A DNA stretch of 64,000 nucleotides from Vibrio marinisediminis (GCF_014050145.1 NZ_JACFYF010000006.1:1-64000), one strand, 5' to 3'. Shown: positions 45,970 through 56,207, counted from the first letter of the stretch. The notes: generated by a model not told the origin, from the sequence alone. A program made the numbers and translations.

Positions 45970-48150
45970 TTAGTACTGGTCTGGCAAATTGGTAAATAAT
46001 GACTCGACTATCGCATGAGCACTATCTCCAGAAAGAGAGCCGTTCTCGAAGCCACTCACATCACTTGCGATGTTCTCAAGGGTAATTGAGATATCGGTGT
46101 TAAGACCATTATCGAATGTCACTTTGATATCATCGATTGAAACTTCTTCTATCACGATGCTGTCAAGTAAGTCTTGCATCGACACGTCACTGGAAAGTAG
46201 ATCGGAAATATCCAACTTATCTTTACCCACTTCGAAATCAGTCACGACATCTTGATCATTTCTTAAAGCATTGCTTTGGTCGACCCACTTGAATATATCA
46301 GCGTCAAGACCGCCAGTTAGAATATCGTTACCTAAACCACCGATTAAAATGTCTTCGCCCGTACCACCATCAAGGGTGTCATGACCTGAACCACCACGAA
46401 GCCCATCTACACCATTACCACCGTAAAGTGAATCATCACCCGAACCACCAAATATCGCATCCGCGCCACCTTTACCCAACACTACATCATCACCACCACC
46501 AGCATGGGCGACATCCAGATAGGCATTGCTTAACGCCGAAGTGTTGAGGGCGCTGTCTTCCCCCCACGCCGCTGCGATTAGCTGATCACCATCAGAGCCA
46601 GACATAAAATTAGTAACACTATCAATTGCTCTTTGCTGATTCGCCTCTGCGTGTGTATTTTCATCTAACTTTGCGTGACTTTCACCAAGGTCAATATAGT
46701 CATCGCCAGCACCTAGAAAGACATCATCACCGCCGCCACCGACTTTGACATTGAGCCCCTGCTCATCATTATAATCACCCAGTTTGTATATTGGGACCTG
46801 CCCTATTTCAGCCGCAGAAGCAGACCAGAGGTACTTTCCATGTCCCTGCATGTAATGGACCGTATCTATTCGGTCTCCAGAAGAGTCAACATCTATAGTG
46901 ATATAGTCGTTATCAATAATGTCTCCAAGCGCAGATTCATTACTCACCGTTAAGCGGTAGCTTTCTCTTTGTTCCGCTTCCAAATCATCAACAGTTGGAA
47001 GGTATACCTCAAAAAATGGAACACCTTCAGGTACAACCAGCTGCCCATGTTCATTCATCGTCACACCATGACTGAACTTGAGATTAGCTAAATCTACATC
47101 ATAGATACTGGCACCGTTTTCAGCGGTGAGCGCAAAATTGAATAGCGTTTCAGTTAACGTCACTTTATCGAGCGTCACGCTATACAGCAGAGTCTCTCCC
47201 TCTTTTACCGCACTGTCTTGCAAGATGATATCTTCAACTGTCGCCTCTGGAGTCACCGGGTTCACGATAACACTCACTAGTCCTGTATCAACCCCACCTT
47301 TGCCATCCGTCACTTGATAACTAAACTCTGTCTTGCCGACAAAATCATCATTAAGGTCAAACTCTACATAGTCACCATCAATACGAGCAATACCATGCTC
47401 TCGCCCATTAACATCTTGTATCGTCAGCGTATCTAAATCGGCATCACTATCATTCGCGAGCAACTCACTGATAGACACACGCAACACTTCGCCTTGATTC
47501 ACGGCGTATGAACCGTCTGATGAAACATCAACACCGGCTAGATAATAATCGGATGAGTCGTTTGTAGGATCCCCTTGAATACCATTCGAATACTCTGTTC
47601 CCATAAAGACGATTTCATCAAAGGCACGACCATCTGTATCAATATCATAGATACCTTTTTGTCCCTTGAAGGTACCTTCAAAATAACCGCTCGCAACCGC
47701 AACACCGTTTAAGTAAGCAATCCATGTCCCAGCTTCATGGTTACTGCCGCCTTCACCTTCGTCGGCAAATAATCGGTTAATGGCGAATTTTCCACTGGTC
47801 ATGGCTCGGTCAAATTGCACGCTCAACTTTTCAGACACACCACTTTCACGATCGTATTGGATTTGCTCTGCCGGTCCAGCTTTGGGTGCACCGTCAGCAA
47901 TACCAAGTCGGTCACTACGGTCTACTGTTATCGTTGCATTTTGATCACCATAAGAGGCAGCCAATGTCACCTCATCCCAGCCAACACTATCACCGACTCG
48001 GTTCGCCGTCATATCCCCTTGAACCAAACGGTACTCTTGTGGGTCATTCACCGCTATTGGGGCTTGATTGGTATTTTGTAACAACACTGATTCATTTTTA
48101 GTGGCGAACGGGTTGTAATTATCAGGTTGTTTAACAGTTTGGTTAGTCAC
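45970..48150 (-). CDS. secreted RTX-type Ca2+-binding protein without retention module
   Basis: 726-residue type I secretion substrate. It starts with a short Gln/Asn-rich leader (1-35) and no signal peptide, then a domain of about 170 residues shared with the neighbouring protein (about 40-210, RLFADEGEG and QIQYDRESG motifs). A cadherin-like segment (about 215-300), a second beta domain (about 305-435) and RTX nonapeptides follow ([16 protein letters not shown]; later [13 protein letters not shown] to [11 protein letters not shown]). The C-terminal export region resembles the paralogue (FKWVDQ...[19 protein letters not shown]). The start is a GTG at 48148-48150 with AAGGA seven bases upstream. 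It lacks the LapA-like retention module, so it is probably released (inference). Confidence 0.85.
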   Translation of the reverse strand: MTNQTVKQPDNYNPFATKNESVLLQNTNQAPIAVNDPQEYRLVQGDMTANRVGDSVGWDEVTLAASYGDQNATITVDRSDRLGIADGAPKAGPAEQIQYDRESGVSEKLSVQFDRAMTSGKFAINRLFADEGEGGSNHEAGTWIAYLNGVAVASGYFEGTFKGQKGIYDIDTDGRAFDEIVFMGTEYSNGIQGDPTNDSSDYYLAGVDVSSDGSYAVNQGEVLRVSISELLANDSDADLDTLTIQDVNGREHGIARIDGDYVEFDLNDDFVGKTEFSYQVTDGKGGVDTGLVSVIVNPVTPEATVEDIILQDSAVKEGETLLYSVTLDKVTLTETLFNFALTAENGASIYDVDLANLKFSHGVTMNEHGQLVVPEGVPFFEVYLPTVDDLEAEQRESYRLTVSNESALGDIIDNDYITIDVDSSGDRIDTVHYMQGHGKYLWSASAAEIGQVPIYKLGDYNDEQGLNVKVGGGGDDVFLGAGDDYIDLGESHAKLDENTHAEANQQRAIDSVTNFMSGSDGDQLIAAAWGEDSALNTSALSNAYLDVAHAGGGDDVVLGKGGADAIFGGSGDDSLYGGNGVDGLRGGSGHDTLDGGTGEDILIGGLGNDILTGGLDADIFKWVDQSNALRNDQDVVTDFEVGKDKLDISDLLSSDVSMQDLLDSIVIEEVSIDDIKVTFDNGLNTDISITLENIASDVSGFENGSLSGDSAHAIVESLFTNLPDQY

Positions 48151-48471
48151 TTAATCATCCTTAATATTGGTATCGTTCCAGAGTCATGTTTATGTCGTAA
48201 CAATACGGAGGTCATCACTTCAAAACCGTCATGAGAAGTTATGAATTGGCACTGCAACACGTAGCGTAAACATGGATATCTTCGACCATACTGAGTGTGT
48301 TGGCTTGCAATAAACAGCTTCTCAAGTGGTAAAAGCTAATACGCTGTTATTATTAACTAAATTATCATCTCGAAATTAAGAATATTTGAATTAAAGATAT
48401 AATTATGAATAAGTTACCCACAAAAAAAGGACCATAAGGTCCTTTGTATTTTGAATACGCGTGGCTACATA
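48151..48471. other. 321-base gap between the two RTX genes
   Basis: AT-rich. It contains the terminator of the upstream RTX gene (48422-48445) and must hold the promoter of the downstream one. No gene or repeat seen. Confidence 0.5.
48422..48445 (-). terminator. terminator of the retention-module protein gene
   Basis: Minus strand: AAAGGACC-TTAT-GGTCCTTT followed by TTTTG, about 26 bases after the stop. Confidence 0.85.
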
Positions 48472-50601
48472 TCAGTCGGGTATGTTGACAAAAATATCCG
48501 CGACTAAATTGTTCAATGCATCGCCTGATATTTGCCCTGATTGATAAATGTCGAATTGGGCTACTGCATCATTTTTCAGCGTGATGCTTACGCTATCACC
48601 ACCATCGGAAGGAAGTGTCACATTCAAGCTGTTGTCGTTTTGCTTAACAATATCAATTGAGCCAAGTAACGTGTTGAGATTCATGTCATCACTCAGGATT
48701 TCTGACACATCAATTTTGTCCGCACCAAGCTCAAAATCAGAGACGATATCATGCTCATTTCGAGTTTGAGTTTGGTCTAGCCATTTGAAAATATCATCAC
48801 CATCACCACCTATAAGCACATCATTTCCTAGACCACCAATTAATATATCATTACCACCTAGTGCATCCAGAACATCATCTTGATCACTGGCGATGATCAA
48901 CTCAGCGTCGTCAGTTGCTACATCGGTATGACTGAGTGTCTTAATGTCATCGGCTAAATAAGAACTGCTTTCTTGACCTGCAATCACAAGCGATATTTCT
49001 CGGTTTCCGTCACCTACATCATTCGTCGGTAGGTAAACTTCAAATTCACCGACACTTTCTGGAACAATTAATTGCCCAGTACCATCAGCGTTTACTGTGT
49101 ATTTAACGCCATTGGTAAACGTGAGCTTATCTAAATCAATATCATTGAGGATATCACCACCCGATGACGTTATTTGAAAAGCGAGCGTCGTTTCTGATAA
49201 CGTGACTTTATCGAGCTCTACCGTGAACAACAAATCATCACCTTCGGATACTGCAACTTGCTCAGCAGTCAAGGTTTCAACCGTGGCAGGTTCAGGTGTT
49301 TCTTTCACTTCAACATTGATAACGCCATGTTGAACATTATTGTCTTGATCCGTAATTTCAAACTCGATTGTGGTACTGCCAATAAAGCCTGGGGAAGCTT
49401 TAAATACAATTTTACCATTCTCAATAACCACAACCCCTGCGGCTGAGTTAGTTAAAGAGCTTGCCGTCAGCTGATAGGTTTGATTGTTACTATAATCTAA
49501 CTGACTAAAAATAGTTGATTGAGGAATTTCTAAACTGGTTGGATTGCTTGGGTCCGTCGTTTCTAACACCGCAAAGTTGTTTGAAGCCTCGACCTCAATT
49601 CCTTCAACAAAGTAATCGGATGAGTCTTTATCCTTATCGCCCTGAAGGCCTTGGCTATATTCATTGGCGGAAAATACAATTTCATCAAACGCAAAACCGC
49701 CCGTATCGATATCGAATTCACCGCGATTACCTCGCCCTAAATCTTCACCATCAAACTCACCACTGGCCACAACCACGCCGTTCAATTTTGCGACCCATGA
49801 ACCCGATTCATGATTGTTGGTACCCTCACCTTCGTCTGCAAATAAACGAGAGACTAAGAAGCTACCACTTGTCGCTGGGCTAGGTAATTTAATACTAAGT
49901 TTCTCTGAGGTACCACTTTCTCGGTCGTACTGTATTTGATCTACTGGACCGGCTCTATCTGCCCCATCAGAAATACCTAAACGACCTGTATCATCATTTA
50001 CGGTTACATTGGCACCAGGGCTGCCAGCAAAGCTTGCGGATAAATCCACTTCATCCCATTTCTCGTTATTGCCACCGCTAAGTGTCATGTCGCCTTGCGT
50101 TAACTTAAAATCAAAAGTGATGTTATCACGCTCTATAATAGGCGGTTGATTTGATGATAATAGTTCAAATAAGCTTAAGCTCTGAGTGCGTGAGAACTCC
50201 AACGTACGGCCTGCTTCAGTGACGAAAAGTGTTTCAGCTTGAGATTCGGCACCGTCTCGTCCAATAGTTCCCGAGAGCCCAAGGCTTGAACCTTGTGTCT
50301 CACCCGCAGCCGGCGCGAGTTCTGGATCCGCTAAGGTAGGGTCTTCGCCTTGTTCAATCGCACTGATGATATTATCAATGTCCTGAGTAACATCAATTAT
50401 ATCGCCGTCTGCAGAGACTTGTTGGACATCAGCTTGCAATTGCTCTGCACTCTTATTCCCCGTCAGGTCTAGATTGATGACCAGCTCTCCGGGCAGTGCC
50501 TTCTCACCTAGTTGAATAAGTCTTACGCTTCCATCTAAGCCAATGACTAGAGATTGACTCTCAATAGCATTAATTGAAGCAATTAGATTCGCGATACCCA
50601 T
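48472..50601 (-). CDS. LapA-like RTX surface protein with N-terminal retention module
   Basis: 709-residue type I secretion substrate. Residues 1-100 resemble the LapA retention module: a hydrophobic start, GSVRLIQLGEKALPGELVI, then GEDPTLADPELAPAAG, where LapA has GADPTTELEATAAG. The expected LapG cut lies between Ala98 and Ala99. Next are the domain shared with the neighbouring RTX protein (about 167-338), two beta segments (about 345-545), a short RTX block ([22 protein letters not shown]) and the export signal region (FKWLDQ...DIVSDFELGADKIDVSEIL). The ATG has GAGG eight bases upstream. LapA-class adhesins are usually thousands of residues; this one is unusually small. Probably held in the outer membrane through the TolC-like pore and released by a LapG-type protease (inference). 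Confidence 0.87.
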   Translation of the reverse strand: MGIANLIASINAIESQSLVIGLDGSVRLIQLGEKALPGELVINLDLTGNKSAEQLQADVQQVSADGDIIDVTQDIDNIISAIEQGEDPTLADPELAPAAGETQGSSLGLSGTIGRDGAESQAETLFVTEAGRTLEFSRTQSLSLFELLSSNQPPIIERDNITFDFKLTQGDMTLSGGNNEKWDEVDLSASFAGSPGANVTVNDDTGRLGISDGADRAGPVDQIQYDRESGTSEKLSIKLPSPATSGSFLVSRLFADEGEGTNNHESGSWVAKLNGVVVASGEFDGEDLGRGNRGEFDIDTGGFAFDEIVFSANEYSQGLQGDKDKDSSDYFVEGIEVEASNNFAVLETTDPSNPTSLEIPQSTIFSQLDYSNNQTYQLTASSLTNSAAGVVVIENGKIVFKASPGFIGSTTIEFEITDQDNNVQHGVINVEVKETPEPATVETLTAEQVAVSEGDDLLFTVELDKVTLSETTLAFQITSSGGDILNDIDLDKLTFTNGVKYTVNADGTGQLIVPESVGEFEVYLPTNDVGDGNREISLVIAGQESSSYLADDIKTLSHTDVATDDAELIIASDQDDVLDALGGNDILIGGLGNDVLIGGDGDDIFKWLDQTQTRNEHDIVSDFELGADKIDVSEILSDDMNLNTLLGSIDIVKQNDNSLNVTLPSDGGDSVSITLKNDAVAQFDIYQSGQISGDALNNLVADIFVNIPD

Positions 50602-51000
50602 AAAATTAGCCTCTACTGATATTTAAATAAATATACTGCGCTTACGATCGAAAAGAATTTAACACCACAGTTACTGCAACTAAAGATTACAGAGATGCTA
50701 TTTCTCTTAATTACCATCTTTGAGAAAATTACTTCCCTATCTATTAAAAGCGTTAATTTGATGTAGTTTTCAAAAACCACACTTATTGAGGTAGAGCTAA
50801 CGCATATAAATTAATAAGAACTAAACATTGGAATCTCATTTTTGATATCATTTACAAAATAAAAACAACAAGCTCACATTTAGTGCCACGTTTTATGACG
50901 ATTTATGAGAGAGTTACGCGAGTTTTACTTAAACACGTCTCAACATTAAGATTGGATTTTACGTAGTATTTTGATTGAGAGCACTTCAAGGAGAATACAG
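50602..51000. other. 399-base AT-rich divergent control region
   Basis: It lies between the retention-module gene (left) and the TolC-like gene (right), and holds both promoters. It is strikingly AT-rich, a candidate target for nucleoid silencing. I cannot assign a specific operator. Confidence 0.45.
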
Positions 51001-52305
51001 GTGAAAATAATTAAGCTCAGCGCGCTTGCGTTATTTATAGGCATGAGTACGAATGCCTCGAGCCAGACATTGGAACAGGCTGTTTCATTGACGATTATTA
51101 ACAACCCTGAAATTAAAGCTGCCTTTAATGAATATCAAAGTAAATATTATGACTCTGAAGCTTCAGAAGGTGCCTATTTACCTCAATTAGATCTGGATGC
51201 CGGTATTGGGTATGAAGCGGTCGATCTGGCATCTGGTACTAATGATGAGTTAACTCGTAAAGAGGCTAAACTCAGTCTTACGCAGTTAATTTGGGATGGT
51301 CACTCAACCATTAATGATATGTCGCGCACGGCTGCTGACGCTGAATCTGTTCGCTACCAGCTTATTGCTGACGCATCCGATATGGCACTAGAAGTGTCGC
51401 GAATCTATCTCGATTCCACTAAAGCTTTTGAAATACTGCAATTATCAGAAGCGAACCTTGCTATCCATAAAGAAATTCATCGTGATATTAAACGACGTGT
51501 CGAGTCTGGCATTGGTTCAACCGCTGACCTTTCTCAAGTTGAGGCTCGAATAGCTAAAGCGCACGGCAATCTAATTGCAGCGCAGAACAATTTATTTGAC
51601 TCTCATACTCAGTTTACCCGTCTTGTTGGACAATCACCCCAAGGTCTGATTTTCCCAAGAGCCGATGAAATGGCATTACCACTAACCCTAATGGAAGGGT
51701 TAGAGATGGCGAATAACAATCACCCTGTTATAAAAATCGCTCAAGTTGACGTTGACTCCGCTCGTTTCCAATATCAGCAACGTAAAGGGAATTACTACCC
51801 GACGATCTCTGTTGAAGCCTCACAGATTTGGCGCGACGATGCAGGTGGTATTGAAGGTGGTAGTGATGAGTTCGCGGCAATGTTGCGTTTAAAATACAAC
51901 TTGTTTAATGGTGGCTCAGATCAAGACAGAGCAGAAAGTGCCGCATACCAATTAAATAAAGCGAAAGATTTTCGTGACAGAACCTTCCGCTCTGTTGAAG
52001 AAGGATTACGCTTATCGTGGAGCGCGTTAGATCTTACTGTTCAACAAAAAGAATTTCTCGCTGACCATGTAGACTCGGCCTCTGAAACAGTTATCGCTTA
52101 TCAAAAGCAGTACAGGTTAGGAAAACGCACACTTCTTGATGTATTGAACACAGAAAATGAACTATTTGAAGCGCGCAAAGGCTACATCGATTCAAAGTAC
52201 GATGAACAGTTTGCCAAGTACCGTATTTTTAATGCCACTGGAGTCTTGCTTGACGCGCTAAGAGTCGACACCCCGAAAGAATGGCACCAAGCAGTGGAGT
52301 ATTAA
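51001..52305 (+). CDS. TolC-family outer-membrane efflux/secretion channel (LapE-like)
   Basis: 434-residue TolC-family protein with signal peptide (about residues 1-22, ending NASS). Two structural repeats are visible: TLEQAVSLTIINNPEIKAA and, about 190 residues later, LMEGLEMANNNHPVIKIA; the sequence FNGGSDQDRAESAAYQL and the final VLDVLNTENELFEAR-type helix are typical. The start is a GTG at 51001 with AAGGAG seven bases upstream; an upstream frame lacks a Shine-Dalgarno. Its place opposite two RTX proteins suggests it is the outer-membrane part of their type I secretion system, like LapE. The OmpA-like gene starts 4 bases after its stop. Confidence 0.9.
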   Translation: MKIIKLSALALFIGMSTNASSQTLEQAVSLTIINNPEIKAAFNEYQSKYYDSEASEGAYLPQLDLDAGIGYEAVDLASGTNDELTRKEAKLSLTQLIWDGHSTINDMSRTAADAESVRYQLIADASDMALEVSRIYLDSTKAFEILQLSEANLAIHKEIHRDIKRRVESGIGSTADLSQVEARIAKAHGNLIAAQNNLFDSHTQFTRLVGQSPQGLIFPRADEMALPLTLMEGLEMANNNHPVIKIAQVDVDSARFQYQQRKGNYYPTISVEASQIWRDDAGGIEGGSDEFAAMLRLKYNLFNGGSDQDRAESAAYQLNKAKDFRDRTFRSVEEGLRLSWSALDLTVQQKEFLADHVDSASETVIAYQKQYRLGKRTLLDVLNTENELFEARKGYIDSKYDEQFAKYRIFNATGVLLDALRVDTPKEWHQAVEY

Positions 52306-52309
52306 GATA

Positions 52310-52918
52310 ATGAAAGCAATTATTGCCCTATCGGCTATCACTCTAATGACCGCTGGCTGTGTAAGTGGCGACGCCGAATACGACTATATCGCAACACCTG
52401 TTCCACAACAGGTAGCAGATCTAACCGATGACGATAGTGACGGTGTCATTAACGCCAGAGACCTTTGTACATCAACCCCTCGTGAGTCAGAAATAAATAA
52501 TGATGGTTGTGGAAAAATAGCTAAATCATCCGAGACGCTCGGCATGCATATATTGTTTGATAATGATTCGAGTGAAATTCTACCAATCTTCGCTGACCAA
52601 ATTCGCCAAATGTCCGAATTTCTTAAACAGTACCCTGAAACCTCGATTGAGATCCAAGGTTACGCCAGTAAAGTGGGTCAAGAAGATTACAACCTAGCGC
52701 TATCTAAACGACGTGCTGAAGCGGTTGAAGTTAGATTAGAATCGTACGATATCAGCCCAGAACGTGTTCGCATCGTCGGTTATGGTGAATCGAAGCTAGA
52801 GGATTTCGGTGATGACGAATTGAGTCATGCTCGAAATAGGAAGGTCGTCGCCAGCGTGGTGGGTTACCGAGGAGAAGTTGTTAAAGAGTGGACAATATTC
52901 ACTCGTTTACCAAAATAA
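52310..52918 (+). CDS. OmpA-family lipoprotein with calcium-type repeat
   Basis: 202-residue lipoprotein: the lipobox is MTAGC (Cys17). Next is a thrombospondin type 3-like Asp-rich repeat (DDDSDGVINARDLCTSTP, with cysteines in DLC and DGC) and a C-terminal OmpA peptidoglycan-binding domain (about residues 78-190, IQGYASKVGQEDYNLALSKRRAEAV and SHARNRKVVA). It probably anchors the outer membrane to peptidoglycan near the TolC-like channel. It starts 4 bases after that gene, clearly the same operon. Such TolC-OmpA pairs often accompany large RTX adhesins in vibrios. Confidence 0.9.
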   Translation: MKAIIALSAITLMTAGCVSGDAEYDYIATPVPQQVADLTDDDSDGVINARDLCTSTPRESEINNDGCGKIAKSSETLGMHILFDNDSSEILPIFADQIRQMSEFLKQYPETSIEIQGYASKVGQEDYNLALSKRRAEAVEVRLESYDISPERVRIVGYGESKLEDFGDDELSHARNRKVVASVVGYRGEVVKEWTIFTRLPK

Positions 52919-52936
52919 TTCAGATAATTACTCACT

Positions 52937-52962
52937 AAAGGAGCGAAAGCTCCTTTTTTGTT
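52937..52962 (+). terminator. intrinsic terminator of the TolC-OmpA operon
   Basis: AAAGGAGC-GAAA-GCTCCTTT followed by TTTGTTT, about 20 bases after the stop. Confidence 0.88.
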
Positions 52963-53020
52963 TGGTATCTCTCTAGGGCGGTGCTAACCTTACGACAATT
53001 ATATCTACGAGAGAATTAAC

Positions 53021-53371
53021 ATGAGCAAACTAACAGCTGATATCGACGCGAATTTGGCTCTATTTATTGAAGAAACTCAAGCTAGCCAATTAGTGTGGGG
53101 CTTACGCAACGAAGAAGGTTGGCTATCTTGTGACTCTACTGAGTTTGAAGAGAGCGAAGTTATGCCATTTTGGTCATCTAAAGAAGATGCTCAAACGCAC
53201 AATGTTGAAGAGTGGGCTGACTTCGAAGTTCTTGAGATTCCATTAGATATTTTTGTTGAAGATTGGCTAATCACATTAGATGAAGATGGTGTCTTGGTTG
53301 GTCCAAACTGGAATGCAACGCTAGAAGGAAAAGAAGTAGAACCTTCTGTACTTGCTAAAATGTACCTATAA
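53021..53371 (+). CDS. DUF2750 domain-containing protein
   Basis: 116-residue acidic cytoplasmic protein of the DUF2750 family, with typical features VWGLRNEEGWLSCDSTEFE, VMPFWSSKEDAQ and the C-terminal DGVLVGPNWN. Function unknown. Monocistronic between two terminators. Confidence 0.85.
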   Translation: MSKLTADIDANLALFIEETQASQLVWGLRNEEGWLSCDSTEFEESEVMPFWSSKEDAQTHNVEEWADFEVLEIPLDIFVEDWLITLDEDGVLVGPNWNATLEGKEVEPSVLAKMYL

Positions 53372-53394
53372 TCGGTCATTCAGAATCACCTATA

Positions 53395-53425
53395 GAAAAA
53401 ACGCCCACAAGTGGCGTTTTTTTAT
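53395..53425 (+). terminator. intrinsic terminator of the DUF2750 gene
   Basis: AAAAAACGCC and GGCGTTTTTT arms around CACAAGT with one bulged C, followed by T residues. Confidence 0.85.
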
Positions 53426-53569
53426 TGCCCAAATTCTCACCATGTTCAGTATAAAGCGAGATAGCATTCACATTTGCAGCTTTTACAGCATCAACTCATT
53501 GTTACAATCAGTGACCTCGCCTATCATAACTCGCTAAAAACTCAGGTTATCTACCTTCTCGACAATTAT

Positions 53570-55534
53570 ATGAAAATGCTACTGGCAAAAGTTCTCGCCC
53601 TCTCCTCACTGTTCACATCAATACATTCGTATGCCCAAAGCGATCGCGCGCAATGGGAAGAGGCTTATGCCAATGCGTTAAAAAGCAATGAACAACGAGC
53701 ACTATCACTTCTTCAAGATAGATACAATTCACTCCAACCGGGAGTAGAGAAACTATATGTTAGTAGTAAGCTCCATGGATTTATGTTGCTTCATGGGCAA
53801 CCATATTACGGCAATAAAAATGCACTCTACAGTGAGTTTACCAGCAAAGAAGAGCGATTTGTCGATGCCCTCAACAGTGAAGAACAGCTGGATTTTATAT
53901 CGGCACGCAAAGGTTATCTCTCGTTACTTCAAGACGCTGACAACATTAACTCGCTTGATGGCAAAATTTTACTTGAATACCATCTATGTCGAGTGCTTAA
54001 CCGCCAAGCGCTATACCACCAAGCTGAGGTGTACTGCTCTTCGTTAAATACTCACATCAAAGATATTAAAGACCCTATTTTGCCTAAGTACAAAGCACTA
54101 CGAGTGATAGGCAACAATCAAGAGTTTATCGGTAACTATCAAGCTGCATTAAATTCCTACCAACAGCTGATTGCCATTGTACCCAATTATGTCGACTCAT
54201 CTGGTGTGTACAACGATACTGGTTTGCTTCTGTCTAATTTGGGTCACTATGAGCAAGCTAAAAAGTATATCAACATCGCCCTCACTATGAGAAATGCGTT
54301 AGGAATACCGTTAAAACTGGCGCAAACTCACCACAGCATGGGTAAAGTCACGCTACAACAGAAAGAATATGAATTAGCGACTAGCCATTTCATGCAATCG
54401 AAACTGATTTCACAACGTTATGATTACCACTATGGAATCACATACGCGCAGCTAGGGTTAGGTCAAGCCCACATTGGCTTAGGTAATTTTGAACGGGGAA
54501 CTCGTGAACTCCTTGATGCATTAGACAGCGCGGCCAAACAAGAAAACGCACATATTCGCGGTGAGATTTATCTTACTCTAGCGTCTGCGCACCAGAAGCA
54601 AAGCAAATATATCGCCGCACTAGATTTTGCCCATCAGGCACTCAATCTAGCGGAAACGATCCGAAGTGAGCGCCTAAGCGCGCAGTCTCTGAAGACACTA
54701 GCGGAAATATCCGAGTTACAGGGTAACTACAGTGTCGCATTAAACTACTACCGAAACTATGCCAAATCAGAGTTAAGTAAACGAGATAAAGAAAACAAAA
54801 GTGCATTTGTTGCACTTGATGCTACTCGTCGTGATTATCTAAATGAAATCCAAACTAAAAATCTATCCAAAGAAAACCAAAAGCTACGCGAACAAAACTC
54901 ATCTCTAGAGCAGTACAACGACATTTCTGGATTTGCTATTGGTTTGTTATTGATGTTGATTTTAGTTCTATTTGCCTACCAACGTCGAAAAACAGCGCTA
55001 CTCGAGTTAGATGCGCTGAGTGGCGCACTCAATCGTGCGGCATGTATTCGCAATATCAAAAAACAGCCCGCAACCAATCACCCAGATTACCGAAGCGTAC
55101 TGTTACTTATCGATTTAGATGACTTCAAAGGCATCAATGATTGCTATGGGCACCCTACTGGTGATCGCGCATTAAAGCATGTAATTGAAATTATAAAGAG
55201 CCAAATGAATTCGCGAGATATCACAGGAAGGCTGGGCGGTGAAGAGTTTATTGTCTTATTTAAAGATGTTGATGAACTTGATGTACAAGAGCGCGTAGAA
55301 CGCCTTCATCAAGTTATCGCCAATACCATGTTTTCTTCAGAGTGCCGACAATCAGTAAAACTCACTGCCAGCATCTCTTATTTAGCCACCACCAAAGCAC
55401 TCAATGACTTTGATGAGCTTTACTCAATATTGGATCAAGCCCTTTACCAAGCAAAGCGTAATGGAAAAAACTGTGTCGTCGATGCCTACAACGACCCTAT
55501 TTATCTTGCTTCGTCTGCATATGCTCCAGCTTAG
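53570..55534 (+). CDS. diguanylate cyclase with periplasmic TPR sensor
   Basis: 654-residue membrane protein. A signal peptide/anchor ([17 protein letters not shown]...YAQ) leads into a TPR-rich periplasmic part (about 30-440), a coiled coil (about 445-470), one membrane helix ([20 protein letters not shown], about 474-494) and a cytoplasmic GGDEF domain (about 510-640) with an intact active site [12 protein letters not shown]. The inhibitory I-site RxxD is not evident (NSRD has Asn at the first position). It should make c-di-GMP in response to a periplasmic ligand or protein (inference), which could matter for the neighbouring surface proteins. The ATG at 53570 is chosen to give the signal peptide. 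It overlaps queC tail to tail by 38 bases. Confidence 0.87.
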   Translation: MKMLLAKVLALSSLFTSIHSYAQSDRAQWEEAYANALKSNEQRALSLLQDRYNSLQPGVEKLYVSSKLHGFMLLHGQPYYGNKNALYSEFTSKEERFVDALNSEEQLDFISARKGYLSLLQDADNINSLDGKILLEYHLCRVLNRQALYHQAEVYCSSLNTHIKDIKDPILPKYKALRVIGNNQEFIGNYQAALNSYQQLIAIVPNYVDSSGVYNDTGLLLSNLGHYEQAKKYINIALTMRNALGIPLKLAQTHHSMGKVTLQQKEYELATSHFMQSKLISQRYDYHYGITYAQLGLGQAHIGLGNFERGTRELLDALDSAAKQENAHIRGEIYLTLASAHQKQSKYIAALDFAHQALNLAETIRSERLSAQSLKTLAEISELQGNYSVALNYYRNYAKSELSKRDKENKSAFVALDATRRDYLNEIQTKNLSKENQKLREQNSSLEQYNDISGFAIGLLLMLILVLFAYQRRKTALLELDALSGALNRAACIRNIKKQPATNHPDYRSVLLLIDLDDFKGINDCYGHPTGDRALKHVIEIIKSQMNSRDITGRLGGEEFIVLFKDVDELDVQERVERLHQVIANTMFSSECRQSVKLTASISYLATTKALNDFDELYSILDQALYQAKRNGKNCVVDAYNDPIYLASSAYAPA

Positions 55535-56195
55535 CCATCACTGATTCACGGTTATTGAGGTAATCATTTAAGCCTGTCTTGCGAAGTTCGCAAGATGGGC
55601 AATCACCGCAACCATCGCCAATTATCCCGTTATAGCAGGTCAATGTTTTCTCTCGAATAAGAGCTAGAGCTTGGTTTTGATCGGCAAGCGCCCAAGTTTC
55701 CGCTTTATTGAGCCACATTAACGGCGTTTTTATCTCAAATCGTTTGTCCATCCCTTGTATTAGCGCATTGTTCATCGCTTTTACAAACTCGTCTCTACAA
55801 TCTGGATACCCAGAAAAATCCGTCTCACAAACACCCGTTATTATCGTTTCTGCGCCAATTTGATAAGCATAGATACCCGCTAACGTAAGGAAAAGAATAT
55901 TTCGTCCGGGAACAAAAGAATTAGGTAATCCATTTTCCTGAAGTTCATGAGAAACCGCAATATCATCCCTAGTCAAAGAGCTGATCGCGAGTTCATTAAG
56001 CAACCCGACATCCATCACTTTATGAGCTTTGACACCCAATTCAATCGCGAGTTTTTGAGCCACTTCGATTTCCAGTTTATGTCGCTGACCATAGTCAAAT
56101 GTGATGGCATGAACTTCATCATACTGTTTCAATGCTTGCACTAAACAAGTGGTCGAGTCTTGCCCACCACTAAATACAACAACCGCTTTGTTCAT
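55497..56195 (-). CDS. queC: 7-cyano-7-deazaguanine synthase QueC
   Basis: Converts CDG to preQ0 using ATP and ammonia, in queuosine synthesis. 232 residues. The ATP-pyrophosphatase P-loop is [13 protein letters not shown] (residues 6-18) and the zinc site is [16 protein letters not shown] (about 187-202). [16 protein letters not shown] and [14 protein letters not shown] are further family motifs. Twelve bases downstream of queE and probably cotranscribed. Its last 12 codons overlap the convergent diguanylate cyclase gene. Confidence 0.96.
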   Translation of the reverse strand: MNKAVVVFSGGQDSTTCLVQALKQYDEVHAITFDYGQRHKLEIEVAQKLAIELGVKAHKVMDVGLLNELAISSLTRDDIAVSHELQENGLPNSFVPGRNILFLTLAGIYAYQIGAETIITGVCETDFSGYPDCRDEFVKAMNNALIQGMDKRFEIKTPLMWLNKAETWALADQNQALALIREKTLTCYNGIIGDGCGDCPSCELRKTGLNDYLNNRESVMAKLEHMQTKQDK

Positions 56196-56207
56196 TATTA
56201 TTCCTTA

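Noticed and set aside
50602-51000. AT-rich gap as a horizontally acquired island boundary
   Set aside because: The low GC content is confined to the promoter region; no direct repeats, integrase or tRNA flank the module.
53570-55534. Diguanylate cyclase as a LapD homologue
   Set aside because: LapD has HAMP plus degenerate GGDEF and EAL domains; this protein has TPRs, an intact GGEEF and no EAL.
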